Below, piece by piece: positions 7,601 through 14,728 of a DNA stretch of 36,744 bases; the first letter of the stretch is position 1; every line of letters starts with the position of its first letter. Below the pieces are notes generated by a model, which did no database searches, was not told where the DNA came from, and worked only from the letters and a program-made list of their open reading frames with translations. The translations under genes were made by a program, and so were the position numbers. Origin of the DNA: CAYYAQ01 sp964469555 (GTDB lineage Bacteria; Planctomycetota; UBA1135; UBA2386); the NCBI GenBank assembly GCA_964469555.1, contig CAYYAQ010000040.1:1-36744 (forward strand), written 5' to 3'.

Positions 7601-8654
7601 CTTCGTCAAGACCGCGACTAGCCAGCTCGAGAAGCGCGGTCACAACCCCGGCGCGGCCCTCGCGAACATCCCGGAGACCGTCGTGCACCGCGCGTTCCAG
7701 ATGCTGCCGAGCATCAAGAACGGCGATGCCAAGGCGAGTGACTTCACCGAACTACTCGGCCATCGCGCCCAACACGACTTCGAATTCTCCGAACCACGCT
7801 ACAGCGAGGCGCCCGACGCGGTCGAGGCCCTGGCGAAGATGAGCAGCGACGCTGGTCATCTTGGACCGAAGCAGGATCCGGAATTCGGTCGCGTGCTCAG
7901 CATCTCGGTCGACCGGGCGCGCCGATTCCAGGCGCTCAAGGAAGAAGCAAAGCACGAAGCGATGCGCGAACTCGCAGTGTTCCGCGCGCTGACTCTGGAG
8001 ATCGGACGCCGGCTCGGACTGAACGAAGACATCCTGTGGCTGCGTCCGGACGAAGTCGCCCAACTCTCGAAGACCGGAGCCAACAGCACCACGGCGGCCA
8101 CCATCGAGGAGCGCATGAACTCGCACGAGTCGTTCGAGACGATCGAACTGCCGATGCACATCGCGGTGAGCCACCTCGAAGCCCTGGGCTCAGAAGACGT
8201 CGTCATCCCCCGCCCCGAGGCGAGCGGAGATCTCGCCGGCAAGCGCGTCGCTGGTACCGAGGAAGTCGTGGGCCGCGTCCGCGTGGTTCAGAGAACCGAG
8301 GAGCTGGAGTCATTCGAACCCGGAGAAATCCTCGTCGCACGCTTCACGGATCCGACCTGGTCGACGGTGTTCGCGACGGCCGGTGGACTGATCACCGAGG
8401 TCGGCGGCTGGCTGAGCCACGCCGCGATCCAGGCCCGGGAATACGGGTTGGCCTGCATCGTCGACGTCAACGAGGCGCGGTCGATCCTGAAGACCGGTCA
8501 GATCGTCAGGCTCTGCCTCGACGGTTCCATCGAACAACTCGCTGACGGGGCCGTGACCACAGAGTCCGGCAGGATCCTCCGATTCGATGGCATGACGACC
8601 GAACTCGGCGTCGACGTGAAGACCACGCCCTCGATGCGAAAGAACGCCCAATAG
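4653..8654 (+). CDS. Fusion: tandem rhodanese, YidC/Oxa1-like insertase, Rph/PEP-synthase-like dikinase
   Basis: The product has 1333 residues. Two N-terminal helices (about 10-32 and 50-72) flank a basic loop (RRKDKARDK). Rhodanese 1 (about 117-207) has a canonical active loop CFSGNR with Cys175. Rhodanese 2 (about 230-325) has Cys298 in CYDKR, one residue shorter and lacking the Gly. Residues about 365-555 match a YidC/Oxa1 core: LVRGLISPLS with Arg387 where E. coli YidC has its groove Arg in IVRGIMYPLT, then PEVKKLKAQF, ELYRNAKMSP, a FILPIAVGILM helix and a final NLYLVANLIWVVIQNRL helix. From about 575 a PEP-synthase-type ATP-grasp domain follows (GLPVPNGF, VRSSGLKEDGG, GVMFTEHP, GGPQDIEW, LLQARDIT), then an Rph-like middle region (NELSELLPNPTPFSLSF) and a swivelling domain with catalytic His1256 in GGWLSHAAIQARE. 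The C-terminal PEP-binding barrel is absent, as in rifampicin phosphotransferase. YidC topology places the rhodaneses outside and the dikinase inside. The substrate is unknown. Confidence 0.9.
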   Translation: MVAIPSPDVVINLLASLGQLLAFVSILVGGTAVSMRRKDKARDKQTSQKLFWATAGLALTSTVAFMLYFSYVQDLKNARLRTNLVRSSIENGRTVGDDSLVTLSYSDQKTHRAGLSTTDLKAALDAGLPLNIIDIRESEEVEGGRFPDSWHVRYPDLKHNRKGLVREGAQTVLMCFSGNRSSEVAVDFLNEGVDCKFVIGGYEKWISEGGLLELGDAASREQLRELPAVPNSDVLLDTPDVSDAIATQKAVFVDVRYPGDFEHSHLPGAINLPIRMLPTEELEERLAALPKGPVIVACYDKRSSFYGSILGIRLHRIGRSFLGRYTVPHEFLTGKKTRAHVAAWNQQRAGMTPFGVIKGWLTKALGSLEALCGGLALAILLLVLLVRGLISPLSFKSDLDQWRRLNLDPEVKKLKAQFANDPARAQRGIVELYRNAKMSPILNLVGSIGQLLLFLAFFAVIQAAAVGSTETFLGLWTLGVADALFILPIAVGILMAAIVLNGAITKKKLVLATILMIGLSALTWALPAAANLYLVANLIWVVIQNRLAQFVASRSRQRTAEDLEEEGVVTFREAARAAGAGNKAIRLGAMLELGLPVPNGFSLTNKALQQASRDGRLSNADRRRISRLHRALNTDRVAVRSSGLKEDGGENSYAGVFESVLNVPKDKLFKAIEFVHSSMDSDRARAYGDGDEQGGIVVQTMVQAEFAGVMFTEHPGHAGKVMIELVEGLCEDLVGGAVTPQAFEFTRVSHRRLGDDVPAIDLGPLLELGRQVETLFGGPQDIEWAFSKGRFFLLQARDITVGAGSGNSSEALRERELSRLFDIVRDTTDPEDTVFAQNELSELLPNPTPFSLSFMNDLWAAGGSVDIACRSMDIPYNVEVGGNDYVVDVFGKLFVDRREEKRRLSVGMGGMASFRLTRGADALEKDFREHHLPTFHKRMRILEATDVTRLNDIDLFGLWRDVRSKFVTSTYVEAERINIAADYFVKTATSQLEKRGHNPGAALANIPETVVHRAFQMLPSIKNGDAKASDFTELLGHRAQHDFEFSEPRYSEAPDAVEALAKMSSDAGHLGPKQDPEFGRVLSISVDRARRFQALKEEAKHEAMRELAVFRALTLEIGRRLGLNEDILWLRPDEVAQLSKTGANSTTAATIEERMNSHESFETIELPMHIAVSHLEALGSEDVVIPRPEASGDLAGKRVAGTEEVVGRVRVVQRTEELESFEPGEILVARFTDPTWSTVFATAGGLITEVGGWLSHAAIQAREYGLACIVDVNEARSILKTGQIVRLCLDGSIEQLADGAVTTESGRILRFDGMTTELGVDVKTTPSMRKNAQ

Positions 8655-8717
8655 CGCCCGACAGTACGCACGCCGCACTCGGTCGGGAGCCTGGCCTCCG
8701 GCGCAGTTCTCGAACCG

Positions 8718-10199
8718 TTGCTAGACTGGGATCCTCATCGCCGCCGAGGATCCACAACGAAGAGCTCACGCAACAACACCGGCGCCACCGCGCTCTTGGG
8801 ATTCGCGTTGGCCTGCACGCTTCCCGCACAGTTCGTCGGCCCCCACCGACCGAACGTCGGCACGCGTCTCGACATCCCGGGCCCGACCGGATCCGCGATC
8901 AGTCACAAGCTCGACGTGCAAGTGCTCGGCACCAGAGCCGCCGGCTACAAGACGGACGGTTGCATCGGCGTCTGCGTAGACAACTTGATCGGCCACATCT
9001 GGGTGAGCGCGAGGCAGGACTCCTCGAGCACGACGAAGCCGCACAAGCTGCTCGAGTTCTGGTGGGATCCCAACGCGAACAGCGGTCGCGGCGACTGGCA
9101 CATCGAGGTCTACGACCAGCCACCCGTCCTCACCTCGAAGTCGCTCTGGGGCATCCGCGATCTGTGCGCCGGGTCCGGTCCGCTGGCGAAGTTCATCTAC
9201 GGCGGGTGCGAGCGGACCGCGAGTGGCAACGTCGTCTTCGCATTCGACGTGACGAAAGCGACGACGGGCAACACGCTGCGGTCGAAGGGTTGGACCGCCA
9301 GCGCGAACTGGCGCACAAACGGCGTCGCAAGCTCCATCACGACGATCCGCGCCCTCGCCTACCACGCGATGCGCGGGACGATGTTCACTGCAAGCTTCGA
9401 CAGCCCGGTGTCCGAGTTCCGGCAGAACGGCACGCAGGTGCAGTCGTTTCGGCCATCGCGGAACTTCGGCACGTACGGGATGGCCTACGATCCCCTGCGC
9501 GAAACCATCCTCGCGGTGGGGCAGTTGGGATCAGCCTATCCAGGATCCGGCAGCGCGATGGTGTGCTACGAGTTCGATCCACGCATCGCCGGTTCTGGGT
9601 TCTTGAAGGAGACCGGAACGATCTTCCTCGCCGCAGACCTGACGATTCCCGGTTCGAAGCCGGGCGGCTTCTCGGGGGGGTGTGATCTGCGCATCGAACG
9701 GCGCCGAGTCGAGACGACGAAGAGCGGCGTGTTCAACACGATCGACGTGCCGGTACTGACCTGGCTCGCACAGGCGACGAGCGACACGATCACGCAGCAG
9801 TACGGACGACTGCAGCACTACCCCTACCTGCCGAACGGCGCGGCGTTTCCGCGCAACACCGGCGGACACGCCGGCATGACAGGCGACGTGCCGTTCCTCG
9901 GTAATTCGAACTTCCGGGTGACCCTGAGCGGGAGCGCGGCGCCCAGCGCAGTCCTCGCACTCTCTGCGGCAGCACACAGCATCATCCTGCTCCCGTTGGG
10001 GGCGATCCTCATCGACCCTGACCCCCTCTCGGGTTTCCTGATCGTAGCGCCGGCTGTCGTTGCGAGTGGCCGTGCGGGCGTGGCTCTGCCGGTTCCCAAC
10101 ACCTCGAGCCTCGCCGGAGTCTCGGTATTCATGCAGTGGGTCGAAAACACCCCGACCGGCGCGCTATCGACGGCCGTCGGGTTCAAGGTCGTCAAGTAG
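8718..10199 (+). CDS. Secreted protein of unknown function with a small beta-rich C-terminal domain
   Basis: About 493 residues. A signal peptide is clear (ATALLGFALACTLPAQ, residues about 23-38). The only ATG, GTG or TTG codon upstream of it in frame is TTG 8718, which gives a long n-region, so the start is uncertain. The mature protein is rich in Gly, Ser, Thr and Trp and has propeller-like segments (AYHAMRGTMFTASFD, GTYGMAYDPLRETIL), suggesting beta structure with repeated blades. The last ~95 residues (VALPVPNTSSLAGVSVFMQW, ending GFKVVK) resemble the C-terminal beta domain that planctomycete secreted proteins often carry, and the neighbouring GH18 protein also ends with a small beta domain closing in IVK. 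It is convergent with GH18, one base between the stops. No catalytic motif is recognised; it may bind or process extracellular polymers. Confidence 0.7.
   Translation: MLDWDPHRRRGSTTKSSRNNTGATALLGFALACTLPAQFVGPHRPNVGTRLDIPGPTGSAISHKLDVQVLGTRAAGYKTDGCIGVCVDNLIGHIWVSARQDSSSTTKPHKLLEFWWDPNANSGRGDWHIEVYDQPPVLTSKSLWGIRDLCAGSGPLAKFIYGGCERTASGNVVFAFDVTKATTGNTLRSKGWTASANWRTNGVASSITTIRALAYHAMRGTMFTASFDSPVSEFRQNGTQVQSFRPSRNFGTYGMAYDPLRETILAVGQLGSAYPGSGSAMVCYEFDPRIAGSGFLKETGTIFLAADLTIPGSKPGGFSGGCDLRIERRRVETTKSGVFNTIDVPVLTWLAQATSDTITQQYGRLQHYPYLPNGAAFPRNTGGHAGMTGDVPFLGNSNFRVTLSGSAAPSAVLALSAAAHSIILLPLGAILIDPDPLSGFLIVAPAVVASGRAGVALPVPNTSSLAGVSVFMQWVENTPTGALSTAVGFKVVK
8722..8727 (+). promoter_or_regulatory. 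-10-like hexamer TAGACT
   Basis: TAGACT has the TANNNT form seen before many genes in this window. It overlaps the TTG codon region proposed as the start of the 8718 gene, so the true start may be later. No clear -35 element is visible. Confidence 0.3.
8729..8753. repeat. 8-bp inverted repeat at the start of the 8718 gene
   Basis: GGATCCTC (8729-8736) and GAGGATCC (8746-8753) form a perfect hairpin with a 9-nt loop. If translation starts after it, it sits in the 5' leader and could act on RNA stability or initiation. If TTG 8718 is the start, it is within the first codons. Confidence 0.4.
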
Positions 10200-10211
10200 G
10201 TTACTTGACGA
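10189..10211. terminator. Bidirectional hairpin between convergent genes
   Basis: A perfect 10-bp inverted repeat (TCGTCAAGTA and TACTTGACGA) with a 3-nt loop spans both stop codons of the 8718 gene and the GH18 gene. It arises because both proteins end in Val-Lys-stop using the same codons (GTCAAGTAG and GTCAAGTAA). No T-run follows. It is a good candidate for a two-way terminator, or may be a coincidence of the coding ends. Confidence 0.5.
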
Positions 10212-11653
10212 TCGCGATCGTCGCGGGGGTCGATGCGAAGTCCCAGGGATTGGCGAGTGCGTACGCGAAGTACACCTTCAGGCCCGCCGTCCCCGGGACC
10301 TTCGGCAGGATCAACTTCGCGTTCGCGGTGCCCACCGTGGAGAGTACGCCGAGGAAGTTCGCGAATACGGCACTCACCGAAGGATCGATCGACAGCGAGG
10401 AGAGCGCGTCGAGGTTGAGCGGCAACGTCGCGCTCCCCCCGGGCAGCAACGTGCCGGGCATTGTCCCACTCAGGCCCGCGAGCATGACATAGGTTCGCCT
10501 CGCCTCGCCGCGAGAGGCGCGCAGCGTGAAGTTCGCCGTCCCGCCGGTGGTGGCGGACAACTGTGTCTTGTCGACGCGCAGGAACACCTGATCGAGATAC
10601 GCGCGGTGTGGCTTGGAAAACTGACGATTGGCGGTGACATCCCAGTTGATCGACCACGTCATCAGCCCGCGAAAGCGCGGATAGCCTCCGGTGTTTGCGA
10701 GCGCGTACTTGCCGCCAAACGGTATCCCCAGGTAGAGATACTCGAGGGCTTTCTGCACTTCCCCAGCCGACGTGTAGCCGCTGCCCGCCGCACTCCCGCT
10801 CGCCGGCAGACCGATCGCGACCTGATCGGCTCGAAACGCAGGGAAGAAGATCTTCAAGCCGTACGCATCGACTACGAAGCCCGCGAGCAGACTCTCGGCC
10901 ATCGCCACGTGGAAGTCCGCAGTCGCGGACGAGTAGATCTTGCCGTCGCGACCGAACATCGAACCCGTGTTGTAGTGCTGCACGTGGACGTATGTCAGTT
11001 TTGATCGGAGCGCGTGCAGCACGGGTAGGTACGCGCCCCAGACTCCCGCGTACGTGCGGTAGCCACCCTGCACGAACGCAGTCTCGGGGGCGGCGGTGAG
11101 AATCAGATTCGGGAGCTGCGCCATCACCTGGTTGACGCCCGAGATGAAGTGCACGATCCGCGGCGTCTTCGGAGATCGGAAGTCCTTGTCGCCGGCCTGT
11201 AGCAACAGCGATGTCCCCTCGAGGTCGATGTCCATCCCGTCGAACCCGTAGGCCTTGATGATGCTCACCATCGACGTGGCGAAGTTCTTCGCGTCGGTGG
11301 CAGACTTCACGACGACCGGGTGATTCCCGCCGCCGATCGAGATCAGCACTTTCTGGCCCGCTTTCTGCAACCCGCGAACCTCCGTGACGAAAGCCGTGGT
11401 CGACGAGTAGAGACTCCTCGCCGGCGTGAACGTCATCGTCGCGCCCGCGGTCGTGGTCGGAGTCGCGAAGGCAATGTTGATGACGTCGTACGCTCTCGGA
11501 ATCGCAGCCAGTTTCAGACCGGTCCCCCAATTGTGCCAGTAGCCGACGAGCAACCGATCGGGGGGCGCCTGCGCCGAGGCATCCTGGNNNNNNNNNNGCG
11601 AGAACAAACGAAGCGGCGCAGACCGCACGGGTGATAAGGGTGACGATGGGCAT
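10201..11653 (-). CDS. Secreted glycoside hydrolase family 18 (chitinase-like), split by a scaffold gap
   Basis: The gene starts at ATG 11651-11653 with a signal peptide (MPIVTLITRAVCAASFVL). The 10-N gap follows, and the mature protein resumes in another frame with PPDRLLVGYWHNWG. The GH18 barrel is clear: INIAFATP, VLISIGGG, and the catalytic signature FDGMDIDLEG with the acid Glu encoded at 11218-11220. Later barrel strands include LTYVHVQHYN and GLMTWSINWD. GH18 enzymes cleave beta-1,4 N-acetylglucosamine polymers by substrate-assisted catalysis; chitin or peptidoglycan-like glycans are likely substrates. About 110 C-terminal residues after the barrel form a beta-rich domain (LSATTGGTANFTLRA, GTLLPGGSATLPLN) ending TIAIVK, typical of planctomycete secreted enzymes. 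It is convergent with the 8718 gene, and both products are exported. Confidence 0.9.
11588..11597. other. Scaffold gap (10 N)
   Basis: Ten N separate the signal peptide of the GH18 protein from its mature domain. The two sides are out of frame with each other, so the stated gap length is arbitrary. Confidence 0.95.
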
Positions 11654-11667
11654 GGCTGTCCACCGCC

Positions 11668-11673
11668 AGGATA
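11668..11673 (-). promoter_or_regulatory. -10-like hexamer TATCCT before the GH18 gene
   Basis: On the minus strand TATCCT lies 14 nt before the GH18 ATG, implying a leader of only a few nucleotides. No -35 element is recognised. Confidence 0.35.
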
Positions 11674-11852
11674 GCCGTGATCATCGCTCGAATGGAATCC
11701 GGCGCCAAACCGCCCTTCCGACGGAGGTTACGGTTCGGTCCGCCACTTCTCCCAAACCCGAGACACCGGTCGGGAGGCGTCGCTCCGCGAGAGGGGGCAT
11801 TGCAACCTCCAACCCGATCGACGTGAAGATCAAGAAGTAGGCGCGCTCCGGG

Positions 11853-12890
11853 TCACCGTGTGAAGACCAAACGCGCCACCCTGCCTCGTGACCCGGCGGC
11901 GAAACCCGTCCCGTCGGGTGCGAACGACACGACGTGGAACCCGACGTCGGACAGCGCCTGCCACGTGTTTCCGTCGTCGGTCGAGTAGTCCGTCCCGGAT
12001 GGCCCCACCGCGACCAGCGTGGATGCACGCCCGGGCACGTAGACCGCACACGACCGAAACTTCCGGGGTGGCACCGACGCGAGGAACCACCGTCTCCCTC
12101 CATCGCTCGTGACGACCGCGTGTCGCCTGCTCTCCTTCGACGCGCGGTAGTCACCACCGACCGCGACGCCGGTGGAACCGTTTCGAAACGCGAGCGAGAA
12201 GACTCCCGCCGCCTCGCCGTGGGACATCGGCGTCGCGGCGACGCCCCATGATCGTCCATCATCCTTCGAGCGCATGACGCGGGCGCCGGCGATGCCGGTG
12301 CCGATCCAGGCCTCTCCGTTCGACCCGACGGTGAGGCACGTGCCGCTCGCCGCGAACCCACCCTCCCCGGGCAGCGCGAGGGGCAGTCGATCTTCCTTCA
12401 CCCGCTGCCAGGACGAGCCGCCGTCCACCGTCGTGTAGACCATGAACCGATCGCCAACGGGATCGCCGAACACGACGCCACGCGCGCGATCGAAGAACGA
12501 CAAGCCGTCGAAGAATGCCTTTCCGTTGTTCGCGTCGAGAACGATCTCGAACGTCCTTCCGCCGTCCGTCGTGCGGTAGACCCGCGCGGGTTGGCAACCG
12601 ATCACGAACGCCGTGTCCGCATCGAACCCGTGGATGTCGCGCATCTCGTTGCCCTCCGCCCCGCTGACGACGTGAAGTTCGAACGTCTGCCCAGCGTCCG
12701 TCGAACGCAGGACGGTGCCACGGCTGCCGCTCGCCCATACGGTGTTGGCGTCGACCGCATGCAAGCCGCGGAGACTGGACGTCGTGCCCGTCGCGCTCGG
12801 ATGCCATCGCGCTTCAGACAGAGGCGTCGCCTGGCAGGCGCCGAGACCGAGGACCAGGAGAAGAACGATGCGCGGACCGAAGTAATGCAT
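11853..12890 (-). CDS. Lipoprotein with six Asp-box (BNR) repeats, sialidase/YCF48-type beta-propeller
   Basis: 345 residues from ATG 12888-12890. The N-terminus is a lipoprotein signal (IVLLLVLGLGAC), so the protein is probably anchored by a lipid-modified Cys. The rest is a propeller with six Asp-box motifs of the form [ST]xDxGxx[WF]: STDAGQTF, TTDGGRTF, TVDGGSSW, SKDDGRSW, TSDGGRRW and STDDGNTW. Between them are blade strands such as GLSFFDRARGVVFGDP and FSLAFRNGSTGVAVGG. This pattern fits YCF48/HCF136-like or exo-sialidase-like propellers, but the catalytic Arg triad and Tyr of sialidases cannot be assigned. A longer in-frame extension upstream lacks a signal peptide and is rejected. It is divergent from the DUF1549 pseudogene. 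Role uncertain: ligand binding or assembly. Confidence 0.85.
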   Translation of the reverse strand: MHYFGPRIVLLLVLGLGACQATPLSEARWHPSATGTTSSLRGLHAVDANTVWASGSRGTVLRSTDAGQTFELHVVSGAEGNEMRDIHGFDADTAFVIGCQPARVYRTTDGGRTFEIVLDANNGKAFFDGLSFFDRARGVVFGDPVGDRFMVYTTVDGGSSWQRVKEDRLPLALPGEGGFAASGTCLTVGSNGEAWIGTGIAGARVMRSKDDGRSWGVAATPMSHGEAAGVFSLAFRNGSTGVAVGGDYRASKESRRHAVVTSDGGRRWFLASVPPRKFRSCAVYVPGRASTLVAVGPSGTDYSTDDGNTWQALSDVGFHVVSFAPDGTGFAAGSRGRVARLVFTR

Positions 12891-12899
12891 GGTGGCAAC

Positions 12900-12905
12900 G
12901 GGATA
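12900..12905 (-). promoter_or_regulatory. -10-like hexamer TATCCC before the Asp-box lipoprotein
   Basis: The hexamer ends 9 nt before the ATG at 12890 on the minus strand, which would give a nearly leaderless transcript. It supports choosing that ATG over upstream in-frame starts. Confidence 0.35.
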
Positions 12906-12960
12906 GCTCAGGATCTGTTCCTGTTGTAGGACCTCGAACCGGCTCGGCGGTGAGGAAACC

Positions 12961-13500
12961 ATGATCTCGAAACGGACACACACCCGATCACGACACACCA
13001 GCCTCGTGCTGTGTGCGCTTCTCGGCGTGACGACCTCCCTCACCGGCCAGAAACACCGGGCATACTCGAAGCCCACGCGCCCGGCCATTCCCGCCGTGAA
13101 AGCGGGGGACTGGCCAAGGAATCCCATCGATGCGTTCGTGCTCGCCCGCCTCGAAAAGGCAGGTCTCCAACCCGCGCGATCGGCAGAGCGCGCGCGCCTG
13201 CTGCGCCGCGTGTATCTGGACCTGACAGGTTTGCCACCAAGCATCGCCGACGTCGATACGTTCCTCAGCGATCGATCCCCCGACGCCTACGCGAAGACCG
13301 TCGACCGCCTGCTCGCGTCCCCTCGCTTCGGCGAACACTGGGCGCGGCACTGACTCGATCTCGCGCGCTACGCCGACTCCAACGGCTTCCAGGCGGACCA
13401 GCTCCGACAGAGTTGGGCCTACCGCGACTGGGTCATCAACGCCCTCAACACCGGCATGCCGTTCGACCAATTCACCATCGAACAGATCGCCGGCGACTTG
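12961..13500 (+). pseudogene. DUF1549 (PSCyt2) secreted protein, broken by an in-frame TGA and truncated
   Basis: The frame begins with a signal peptide (SLVLCALLGVTTSLTGQ) and then runs into the DUF1549 domain: NPIDAFVLARLEKAGLQP, LLRRVYLDLTGLPPS, VDRLLASPRFGEHWARH. At 13351-13353 TGA stands where the family has Trp (WARHWLDLARYAD); the same frame continues perfectly after it with LDLARYADSNGFQ, SWAYRDWVINALN and FDQFTIEQIAGDL. Homology stops at about 13497, where the sequence becomes the inverted remnant of a sigma factor. The rest of DUF1549 and the usual DUF1553 partner domain are missing. DUF1549 proteins are planctomycete surface proteins often paired with DUF1501 proteins; none is present here. 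TGA is used as a normal stop by intact neighbours, so recoding is unlikely. Confidence 0.88.
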
Positions 13501-13649
13501 CGAAGCGCGGCGAGCCACGTGTCCTGCACGACTTCCTCCGCCTCGGCACGATCGCCCACGAGTTGCCTCGCGAAGCGTCGCACCCACTCGACGTACTCGC
13601 GCATGTGCTCGATCGTTGGGTTGTCGGCGGTTTTCGGCATGACTGTCAT
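13490..13649 (-). pseudogene. N-terminal remnant of an ECF-type RNA polymerase sigma factor
   Basis: From ATG 13647-13649 on the minus strand the frame reads a sigma-70 region 2 start: YVEWVRRFARQLVGDRAEAE, then EEVVQDTWLAALR, the typical aspartate/glutamine-rich core-binding helix of ECF sigma factors. It ends at about 13495, where it meets the tail of the DUF1549 remnant; the remainder of region 2 (DNA melting) and all of region 4 are missing. It cannot be functional as a sigma factor. The join point shares a few bases (around GCCGGCGACTTG) that fit both genes, consistent with microhomology at a deletion or an assembly overlap. Confidence 0.7.
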
Positions 13650-13733
13650 GACGAATGCCACCGACCGGGGATGTGGTTCACGGTTTTGGAGAACTTCTTG
13701 CGGTGCATGCCGGGTCGACACTGTAGTGCATGG

Positions 13734-14093
13734 ATGCCCTACGATCCGGAACGACATGGCCCCCAGCGCATCGTCGGTCCAGGGTTCCACGACAAGGTGT
13801 TCGACGTCGTCGTCACGGTTCCGGAAGGCCACGTCACGACCTACGGGGACGTCGCCGCGGCGCTCGGCATGCGCTCGGTCGCCCGCAAGGTCGGCCACGC
13901 GCTCGCCGCACTCCCCGCCGAGCGCGACGACGTGCCCTGGCACCGGGTCGTCAACGCGCAGGGCAGGATCAGTCGACCGGTGGAGTCGGTGTCCGGGCGC
14001 AGGCAGTGCGAACGCCTCGAACAGGAGGGCATCGAGGTGGGCGCCGCCGGTCGGATTCGAGAGTTCACTCGAATCCGCCACACTTTTGCCTGA
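13734..14093 (+). CDS. Alkyltransferase-like protein (ATL; MGMT family without the acceptor Cys)
   Basis: 119 residues from ATG 13734. The sequence follows the DNA-binding domain of O6-methylguanine methyltransferase: FHDKVFDVVVTVPEGHVTTYGDVAAALG, RSVARKVGHALAALP, VPWHRVVNAQGRIS. In true MGMT the active motif is PCHRV; here it is PWHRV with Trp69. That is the hallmark of ATL proteins, which bind O6-alkylguanine lesions without repairing them and hand them to nucleotide excision repair. The length (about 110 in the family) fits. The start is chosen because it lies just before the first conserved residues. The gene sits directly behind the sigma remnant and ends in a hairpin convergent with DUF502. 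Confidence 0.9.
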   Translation: MPYDPERHGPQRIVGPGFHDKVFDVVVTVPEGHVTTYGDVAAALGMRSVARKVGHALAALPAERDDVPWHRVVNAQGRISRPVESVSGRRQCERLEQEGIEVGAAGRIREFTRIRHTFA

Positions 14094-14106
14094 TCACTCA
14101 AAAGTG
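14081..14106. terminator. Hairpin at the end of the ATL gene
   Basis: CACTTTTG (14081-14088) and CAAAAGTG (14099-14106) are a perfect 8-bp inverted repeat with a 10-nt loop containing the ATL stop codon. It lies between convergent genes (ATL and DUF502) and could act in both directions. No clear T-run follows. Confidence 0.45.
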
Positions 14107-14140
14107 GATCGTCAAGTCGCCGGCTCGACGCACGCGATGC

Positions 14141-14722
14141 TCAGGCAGTCGCCTCGGGTTCCAGGTCCGTCTTCCCCATCGAAACAAGGGCCGTCAACGC
14201 ATCCTTCACGCTCATGTCGATGGCACGCGTCGACGCCTCGGGGATGACGATCAGCCGACCGGCCGTCGGCACCGGTGAACCCGGGATGAAGACGACAAGG
14301 TCGTCATCGGGTCCCGTCTTGTTCGTCACGAGCCCAAGCTCCTCGGCGTTCATATCGGGATCTTTGACGAACACGACGCGGTGGAACACGGCGTCCTCGC
14401 CTTCGCCGTAGCCGAGGATCTGCTTGAGCGTGTTGTACAGCATGCCGAGAAGGGGCAAGCGGGTGAGCAGGGCGTCGATGAGCTTCCAGAGCATCCGACC
14501 GAAGAACGTGGAGACCATCACCCCGACGACGTAGATCAGGACGATCGCGGCGATCAAACCGAGGCCGGGGAAGTAGTAGACCTTCTCTGAATCGATCCCC
14601 TTCCACGCATCGAGGAGCAGGGACTCCAGGTAGAGGACCCCGAGGACGATTCCTCCGATCGGGAGCAACGCGACGACGCCGGCGATCAACTTCCGGGAGA
14701 TGTGGCGGAAGATCCCTTTCAT
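14141..14722 (-). CDS. DUF502 family inner-membrane protein
   Basis: 193 residues. Two membrane segments are clear: KLIAGVVALLPIGGIVLGVLY near the N-terminus and LGLIAAIVLIYVVGVMVSTF. DUF502 landmarks follow: RMLWKLIDALLTRLPLLGML, YNTLKQILGYGEG, VVFVKDP, then the soluble end with VVFIPGSPVPTAGRLIVIP and AIDMSVKDALTALVSMG. The family is widespread and its function is not established; bacterial members are integral membrane proteins with a cytosolic C-terminal domain. The ATG at 14720-14722 is preceded by a TAGCGT hexamer 6 nt away, so the mRNA may be leaderless. It is convergent with ATL. Confidence 0.88.
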   Translation of the reverse strand: MKGIFRHISRKLIAGVVALLPIGGIVLGVLYLESLLLDAWKGIDSEKVYYFPGLGLIAAIVLIYVVGVMVSTFFGRMLWKLIDALLTRLPLLGMLYNTLKQILGYGEGEDAVFHRVVFVKDPDMNAEELGLVTNKTGPDDDLVVFIPGSPVPTAGRLIVIPEASTRAIDMSVKDALTALVSMGKTDLEPEATA

Positions 14723-14728
14723 GACCCC

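Noticed and set aside
11654..11852. Small plus-strand frame overlapping 11631-11840
   Set aside because: It overlaps the GH18 start and its promoter region on the other strand, has Arg-rich low-complexity sequence and no RBS.
13351..13353. TGA as a recoded Trp or selenocysteine codon
   Set aside because: TGA is an ordinary stop for several intact genes here (for example at 14093 and 22587), and no SECIS-like hairpin was recognised. A nonsense mutation or error is simpler.
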